Source: Mycobacterium genavense ATCC 51234
GTDB taxonomy: Bacteria; Actinomycetota; Actinomycetes; Mycobacteriales; Mycobacteriaceae
Reading direction: 5' to 3'
DNA: 64,000 nucleotides
NCBI RefSeq assembly: GCF_000526915.1
Contig: NZ_JAGZ01000001.1
Coordinates: forward strand, 248,001 to 312,000
The notes under the pieces were generated by a model that saw only the letters and a list, made by a program, of their open reading frames with translations, made no database searches and was not told where the DNA came from. Below, one piece after another: positions 59,610 to 64,000 of this stretch. Made by a program: the position numbers and the translations under genes. Positions within the stretch are counted from its first letter, which is position 1. The number at the start of each line of letters is the position of its first letter.

Positions 59610-60425
59610 TTAGCGGCGGCGCCCGTAGCGGTCGGCGAGTTTCTCCTCGACTGTCATCGGAGTCTGGGGGGCCTTCGCCTGCTTTTCCTGGCGCCGGACC
59701 CGGATCTCCGAGTACGCGAAATAGCCCAGCCCGATCGGGGCCAGGACGCCGAACGAAATCCACTGGATGCCGTAGGACAGGAACGGCCCGGCGTCCAGAT
59801 GCGGCACGCCGATCACGCCGAGCCCGCCGGGCTGGTTTTCGACCAGTTGCAGGTAGGACTTGGCCAGCGGCACCTTGGTCAGCACCGAGACCTGGTCGGT
59901 GTTGATCGAATACACCTGCTGCACACCGTCTCTGGAGAACGGCTCCTTGTTCTGGACCGCCGGCTCGGAGTCTCGCAGCCACGCCGTGATGGTCACGGTT
60001 TCTTGCGGCGGGCGGGGGATCGGCGGGACGTGCGAGCCGGGCAGCGGGCGCACGTAGCCGCGGTCTACGAGCACCGTCGGTCCGTCGTCGACGACGAACG
60101 GGATCAGCACCTCGAAGGCCTGATCCGCGTCGACCACCCGCAACCGGGCCAGCACCTGGACGTCGGGCAGGTAGTGCCCGGTTGCGATCACCCTGCGCCA
60201 CTGCGCATTCGGTGCCGACGAATCCTGCTGCGGCAACAAGGTTTTCAACGACACCGGTGGGGTGTTCAGCGAGTTCTCGATCTGATGGTTCTCCCGTGAC
60301 GTGCGGGAGTTCTTGCCCAGCTGCCACGGTGCGAGCACCATGAAACACAGGTAGGTGAAGGCGATGACCACCAGGATCAGCGCTATCCAGCCTGGCCGCA
60401 GCAAAAATCCCAGCCGACGCATCAA
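59610..60425 (-). CDS. SURF1 family cytochrome oxidase assembly protein (Rv2235-like)
   Basis: This is an intact 271-residue protein with two membrane spans: N-terminal FLLRPGWIALILVVIAFTYL and C-terminal WISFGVLAPIGLGYFAYSE. The periplasmic region has the SURF1 marks WQLGKNSRTS, VIATGHYLPDVQVLARLR, VLVDRGYVRP and LLVENQPGG-like VENQPGGLGV. SURF1 helps insert heme a into cytochrome c oxidase. It overlaps ptpA by 4 bases, so the two are coupled. Confidence 0.9.
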   Translation of the reverse strand: MMRRLGFLLRPGWIALILVVIAFTYLCFMVLAPWQLGKNSRTSRENHQIENSLNTPPVSLKTLLPQQDSSAPNAQWRRVIATGHYLPDVQVLARLRVVDADQAFEVLIPFVVDDGPTVLVDRGYVRPLPGSHVPPIPRPPQETVTITAWLRDSEPAVQNKEPFSRDGVQQVYSINTDQVSVLTKVPLAKSYLQLVENQPGGLGVIGVPHLDAGPFLSYGIQWISFGVLAPIGLGYFAYSEIRVRRQEKQAKAPQTPMTVEEKLADRYGRRR

Positions 60426-60910
60426 CCGTGCCCGTTTTTCGCCAGTTGCTCGTCGACCCAGTCGTGCAGGCCGGGCAGCGCCGCCTCGATGCCGGCCAAC
60501 ACCTCTTCGAAGTCGGCGTGGTCGCCGTAGTAGAGATCCTCGACGTCGAGGGCATGAGCTCCCGAGCGTGGGTCGAACGAGCGCAGCATCCTGATCCGGT
60601 CGGCGTCCACACCGAGTTGCTGCAGCATCCGAAAATGGTTGCGGCCCAACGTTACCAACAGATCGGCGCCCAGGTGGTCGTCGTCGAGCTGCGCGGCGGT
60701 GTGGTCGGTGGAATAGCCGTGGGCGCGCAGCACCTTGGCCGCGCGCTCGTCGGCGCCGCTGCCGACGTGCCAGTTGCCGGTGCCCGCACTGGTCACCCGC
60801 ACCGCGTCGCCCAGACCGCGCCGCCGCAGCTGGTCGGCGAACATTTTCTCGGCCATCGGTGAGCGGCAGATGTTGCCGCTGCAGACGAAGGTCACATGCA
60901 ACTCAGACAC
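60422..60910 (-). CDS. ptpA: Low-molecular-weight protein tyrosine phosphatase PtpA
   Basis: From the GTG at 60908-60910 (VSELHVTFVCSGNICRSPMA), this encodes 162 residues. The P-loop CSGNICRS has nucleophile Cys10 and Arg16, and the catalytic Asp is in HALDVEDLYYGDHADFEEVL. The adjacent Tyr pair corresponds to the residues phosphorylated by PtkA in M. tuberculosis. In that species PtpA is exported into macrophages and blocks phagosome acidification. The start overlaps the ptkA stop. Confidence 0.93.
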   Translation of the reverse strand: MSELHVTFVCSGNICRSPMAEKMFADQLRRRGLGDAVRVTSAGTGNWHVGSGADERAAKVLRAHGYSTDHTAAQLDDDHLGADLLVTLGRNHFRMLQQLGVDADRIRMLRSFDPRSGAHALDVEDLYYGDHADFEEVLAGIEAALPGLHDWVDEQLAKNGHG

Positions 60911-61574
60911 CCAGGGCCCTCCGCAGTTCGGAGATCGTCGCGGCATGCGTCACGCCGGTGACGGCGTAACCGTCGGCGAAGTCGGCCTTGCCGTAGCCCC
61001 AGCCGACGACAACGGTGTCGATGCCGTGCGCGGCGGCCCCGTCGACGTCGTGGCTGCGGTCGCCGACCATCAACACCCGCTCGGGCAGCGGTTGTAGCTG
61101 GGCCAGCGCGTGCGCCAGCACTTCCTCCTTGCTGCGGCGAGTGCCGTCGGGGCAGGCGCCGGCGATGACCTCGAAGTGGTGGTCGAGCGCGAAGTGGGCC
61201 AGGACGCGGCGCGCCGTCGGCTCCAGCTTGGACGTGGCCACGGCCAGCCGCACGCCGGCGGCCCGCAGGTCGGCCAACAGCGGCTCGATCCCGTCGAACA
61301 GGCTGTTGTTGGACCAGCCGCGCTCGCCGTATTCGGCCCGGAACGCCGCGAACGCCGCGTCGGCGCGCTCGCCGAGCATCAGCTGGAACGTTTCGTCCAT
61401 CGGCGGGCCGACGATCCGCGCCGCCAGATCGCCCTCGGGCACCGGTTCGCCGACGTGTTCGAGGGCGTGGGTGAAGCTGGCGAGGATCCCCGCCGCGGAA
61501 TCGGTCAGCGTGCCGTCGAGATCGAAGATCACCAGCTGGGGGGCCAGCCCGTCGGCCGAAACTGCTCCTGTCAC
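60903..61574 (-). CDS. ptkA: HAD-family protein PtkA (tyrosine kinase, Rv2232-like)
   Basis: This is an intact 223-residue HAD hydrolase-fold protein. Motif I is LVIFDLDGTLTDSAAGILAS, motif II LAVATSKLEP, and motif III/IV are the Lys in GTRRSKEEVLAH and VLMVGDRSHDVDGAAAHGID. It resembles phosphoglycolate phosphatases, but its partner gene ptpA and its position identify it with PtkA, which autophosphorylates and phosphorylates PtpA. It lacks the long N-terminal extension of the M. tuberculosis protein. Confidence 0.85.
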   Translation of the reverse strand: MTGAVSADGLAPQLVIFDLDGTLTDSAAGILASFTHALEHVGEPVPEGDLAARIVGPPMDETFQLMLGERADAAFAAFRAEYGERGWSNNSLFDGIEPLLADLRAAGVRLAVATSKLEPTARRVLAHFALDHHFEVIAGACPDGTRRSKEEVLAHALAQLQPLPERVLMVGDRSHDVDGAAAHGIDTVVVGWGYGKADFADGYAVTGVTHAATISELRRALGV

Positions 61575-61657
61575 CTCACCATTGTCGTCGATGGCAGGTA
61601 GTGCGGTGTGACGGTGTTCCTGCCGGGCTCCCAGGACGGCGCACTAGTGTTTCACGG

Positions 61658-62683
61658 ATGGCGAGTCCGGAATCGATGGCGCGTTACCACGGTGACCAGG
61701 CCGCCGCGCCGGGAATGCTCGACTTCGCGGTCAACGTCCGGCATGCGCAGCCACCGCAATGGCTGATCGAGCGGCTGGCCGCGCGGCTGCCGGACCTGGC
61801 GCGCTATCCCGGCGTCGAGGACCTGCGCCGCGCTCAAGACGCGGTCGCGCGGCGGCACGGCCGGGCGCGCGAGGAGGTGCTGCCGCTGGCCGGGGCCGCC
61901 GAAGGGTTCGCGCTGCTGCCCAGCCTGCGCTCGGCGCGGGCGGCGCTGCTGGCGCCGTCGTTCACCGAGCCGGCCATCGCGCTGAGCGCGGCCGGAGTGC
62001 CGGTGCACCACGTCGTCGTCGGTCCGCCGTTCGGTTTGGATCACGTGGACGTGCCCGCGGACGCCGACCTCGTCGTGGTGGGCAATCCGACCAACCCCAC
62101 CTCGGTGCTGCACCGGCGCGAGCAGCTGCTCGCACTGCGTCGGCCCGGACGGATCCTGGTGATCGACGAGGCGTTCGCGGATTCGGTTCCCGGCGAACCG
62201 GAGTCGCTGGCCGCCGACTCGCTGCCCGACGTGCTGGTTCTGCGCAGCCTGACCAAGACGTGGGCGCTGGCCGGGCTGCGAGTGGGCTATGCACTGGGCG
62301 CGCCAGAGGTGCTGGTGCGGTTGACCGCTCACCGTGCGCACTGGCCGGTGGGCGCGCTGCAACTCGAGGCCATCACCGCCTGCAGCGGCGCCGACGCGGT
62401 TGCCGACGCGGTGCGGCTGGCACAGTTGCGGGCCGAGATGGTGGCCGGTCTGAGCTCGATAGGTGCCGAGGTGGTCGACGGCGTGGCCCCGTTCGTGCTG
62501 TTTCGCCTTCCACATGCCGACGAGACACGAAACAGGCTGCACGACAAGGGGATTGCTGTGCGCCGCGGTGACACGTTCGTCGGCCTGGACGGCAGTTATC
62601 TGCGGGCCGCGGTGCGCCCCGAGTGGCCGCTGCTGGTCCAGGCGATCTCGGAAACCATGCCCGTCAGCGGGAGGCAGCGGTGA
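61658..62683 (+). CDS. cobC: Aminotransferase CobC (Rv2231c-like)
   Basis: From the ATG at 61658 ([20 protein letters not shown]), this encodes 341 residues. It is a fold-type I PLP enzyme: [16 protein letters not shown], the [15 protein letters not shown] loop, [16 protein letters not shown], and the Schiff-base Lys in [16 protein letters not shown]. The mycobacterial CobC is placed in cobalamin synthesis as a threonine-phosphate decarboxylase-like enzyme. The TGA overlaps the next start (GTGA). Confidence 0.9.
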   Translation: MASPESMARYHGDQAAAPGMLDFAVNVRHAQPPQWLIERLAARLPDLARYPGVEDLRRAQDAVARRHGRAREEVLPLAGAAEGFALLPSLRSARAALLAPSFTEPAIALSAAGVPVHHVVVGPPFGLDHVDVPADADLVVVGNPTNPTSVLHRREQLLALRRPGRILVIDEAFADSVPGEPESLAADSLPDVLVLRSLTKTWALAGLRVGYALGAPEVLVRLTAHRAHWPVGALQLEAITACSGADAVADAVRLAQLRAEMVAGLSSIGAEVVDGVAPFVLFRLPHADETRNRLHDKGIAVRRGDTFVGLDGSYLRAAVRPEWPLLVQAISETMPVSGRQR

Positions 62684-63819
62684 GCGCACGGCTATCCGAC
62701 GTGATCGAGGTCCTGGACCAGGCCTACCCGCCGCGGCTGGCCCAACCCTGGGATTCGGTGGGCCTGGTGTGCGGTGACCCCAACGACCTGCTCGATTCGG
62801 TCACGATCGCCGTCGACGCCACCCCGGCGGTGGTCGACGACGTGCCCGAGGCCGGGCTGCTGCTGGCTCACCACCCGCTGCTGTTGCGCGGCGTCGACAC
62901 CGTCGCCGCCAGCACGCCGAAGGGCGCCTTGGTGCATCGGCTGATCCGAAGTGGGCGTTCGCTGTTCACCGCGCACACCAATGCCGACTCGGCGTCGCCC
63001 GGCGTCTCCGACGCGCTGGCGGATGCTCTTGGCCTTACCGTCGAAGCGGCACTCGAACCGCAGTCGGAGCCAGCCGATCTCGACAAGTGGGTGATCTATG
63101 TGCCGCGAGCGAACGCGGAAGCGGTGCAGGAAGCGGTGTTCGAGGCCGGCGCCGGCCATATCGGGGACTACTCGCACTGCAGCTGGAGCGTCAGCGGCAT
63201 CGGCCAGTTCCTGCCCCACGACGGCGCCACGCCCGCGGTCGGCACCGTCGGCACCGTCGAACGGGTGGACGAAGACCGGTTCGAGGTCGTCGCACCCGCG
63301 CGGGCCCGGCCGGCGGTGCTGGCGGCGATGCGCGCCGCCCACCCGTACGAAGAGCCGGCCTTCGACATCTTCGCCCTGGTGCCCGCGCCCGGCGATGCCG
63401 GATTGGGCCGCGTCGGTACGCTGGCGCAACCGGAATCGTTGCGCGCCTTCGTCTCCCGCGTCGGCGCCGCGCTGCCGCAGACGTCCTGGGGGGTGCGGGC
63501 GTCCGGCGACCCCGACAAAGTCGTCTCCCGGGTCGCGGTGTGCGGCGGCGCCGGCGACTCGCTGCTGAGCATCGTCGCGCGCGCCGACGTGCAGGCCTAC
63601 GTGACCGCCGACCTGCGCCACCACCCGGCCGACGAGCATCGCCGGGCCTCGGACGTGGCGCTGATCGACGTCGCGCACTGGGCCAGCGAATTCCCTTGGT
63701 GCACACAAGCTGCCGAGGTGCTGCGATCCCGGTTCGGTGCGGACCTGCCGGTGCACGTGTCCACCACCCGCACCGACCCTTGGAACATCGGCCACGAATC
63801 ATGTGGAGACCAATCATGA
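62680..63819 (+). CDS. Nif3-like dinuclear metal centre protein (Rv2230c-like)
   Basis: From the GTG at 62680 that overlaps the cobC stop, this encodes 379 residues. Metal-binding motifs of the NIF3/DUF34 family are [24 protein letters not shown] and, at the C-terminus, [14 protein letters not shown]. The central insertion ([35 protein letters not shown]) is the PII-like domain of the longer family members. The activity is unsettled; GTP cyclohydrolase or metallochaperone roles have been proposed. ATGA overlap couples it to the next gene. Confidence 0.9.
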   Translation: MSARLSDVIEVLDQAYPPRLAQPWDSVGLVCGDPNDLLDSVTIAVDATPAVVDDVPEAGLLLAHHPLLLRGVDTVAASTPKGALVHRLIRSGRSLFTAHTNADSASPGVSDALADALGLTVEAALEPQSEPADLDKWVIYVPRANAEAVQEAVFEAGAGHIGDYSHCSWSVSGIGQFLPHDGATPAVGTVGTVERVDEDRFEVVAPARARPAVLAAMRAAHPYEEPAFDIFALVPAPGDAGLGRVGTLAQPESLRAFVSRVGAALPQTSWGVRASGDPDKVVSRVAVCGGAGDSLLSIVARADVQAYVTADLRHHPADEHRRASDVALIDVAHWASEFPWCTQAAEVLRSRFGADLPVHVSTTRTDPWNIGHESCGDQS

Positions 63820-64000
63820 AAGCCGAAGTAGCACAGCAGCGTTCGCTCTTGGAGTTGTCCGAGCTGGACGCGGAGCTGGCCCGCATCGCGCACCGGGCCA
63901 CTCGACTGCCACAGCGCGAGGCCATCGAGCGGATGCGAGCCGAGCACGACGCGGCCAATGACCGGCTGGGCGCACTGCGAATCGAGTTGGAGGATCTCGA
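63816..64000 (+). CDS. C4-type zinc-ribbon / coiled-coil protein, N-terminal part (Rv2229c-like)
   Basis: The ATG at 63816 overlaps the previous stop (ATGA). The ~61 residues present ([40 protein letters not shown]) form the start of a long coiled coil, as in the CdsZ-like proteins that end in a C4 zinc ribbon. The window ends before that ribbon. The family is often placed in complex assembly or RNA handling, without firm proof. Confidence 0.8.
   Translation, partial: MKAEVAQQRSLLELSELDAELARIAHRATRLPQREAIERMRAEHDAANDRLGALRIELEDL

Overview
The window is chromosomal DNA from a Mycobacterium, most likely a slow grower. The evidence is the high GC content, the mycolic-acid FAS-II operon (fabD-acpM-kasA-kasB-accD6) with its MabR-type regulator, mycothiol-dependent enzymes, DUF3145/DUF3052/DUF3556 proteins, and a gene order that follows M. 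tuberculosis Rv2229c to Rv2260 in reverse between about 29.9 and 63.9 kb. The species cannot be fixed from the sequence alone. The number of broken accessory genes suggests a lineage under relaxed selection, such as a host-restricted one.

Layout. (1) 1-29 kb is an accessory segment. It holds methyltransferases, a glycosyltransferase, Gly/Pro-rich secreted proteins, a thioesterase and an acyl-CoA ligase, htpG, a DUF3556 membrane protein, a GntR/MFS pair, a GMC oxidoreductase, regulators, lipoproteins, an alcohol dehydrogenase, a thiolase, cysQ and an SDR. About 17 of these genes are disrupted by frameshifts or by stop codons at tryptophan positions. (2) 29-51 kb is the conserved backbone: SHOCT protein, MBL hydrolase/mscR, the Rv2258c-Rv2256c block, a secreted protein, diacylglycerol kinase and an FAD oxidase, a TetR regulator with glpD, accD6-kasB-kasA-acpM-fabD, mabR, aceE, a lipoprotein, DUF3052 and ahpE. 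I found no disrupted gene here. (3) 50.98-58.6 kb is an accessory insert between ahpE and cobD. It begins at a tRNA-Val gene and carries a lower-GC FkbH-like gene, a glycosyltransferase, a mycothiol-dependent enzyme, an epoxide hydrolase, and broken SDR and MpaB-type genes. (4) 58.6-64 kb is again intact backbone: cobD, SURF1, ptpA/ptkA, cobC, a Nif3-like gene and the start of a zinc-ribbon gene.

How the genes work together. fabD, acpM, kasA, kasB and accD6 supply malonyl units and elongate meromycolate precursors, and an inverted repeat upstream of fabD is a plausible MabR site. aceE feeds acetyl-CoA. ptpA and ptkA form a phosphatase/kinase pair. cobC and cobD belong to cobalamin synthesis. 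The MBL hydrolase and mscR probably act together in formaldehyde or nitrosothiol metabolism.

The strongest observations are the patchy gene decay, four genes cut by stops where tryptophan is expected, a perfect 25-bp AT-rich tandem duplication between gntR and the MFS gene, dispersed hairpin repeats at gene ends, and the FkbH island beside tRNA-Val. No CRISPR array, transposase or phage gene was recognised.
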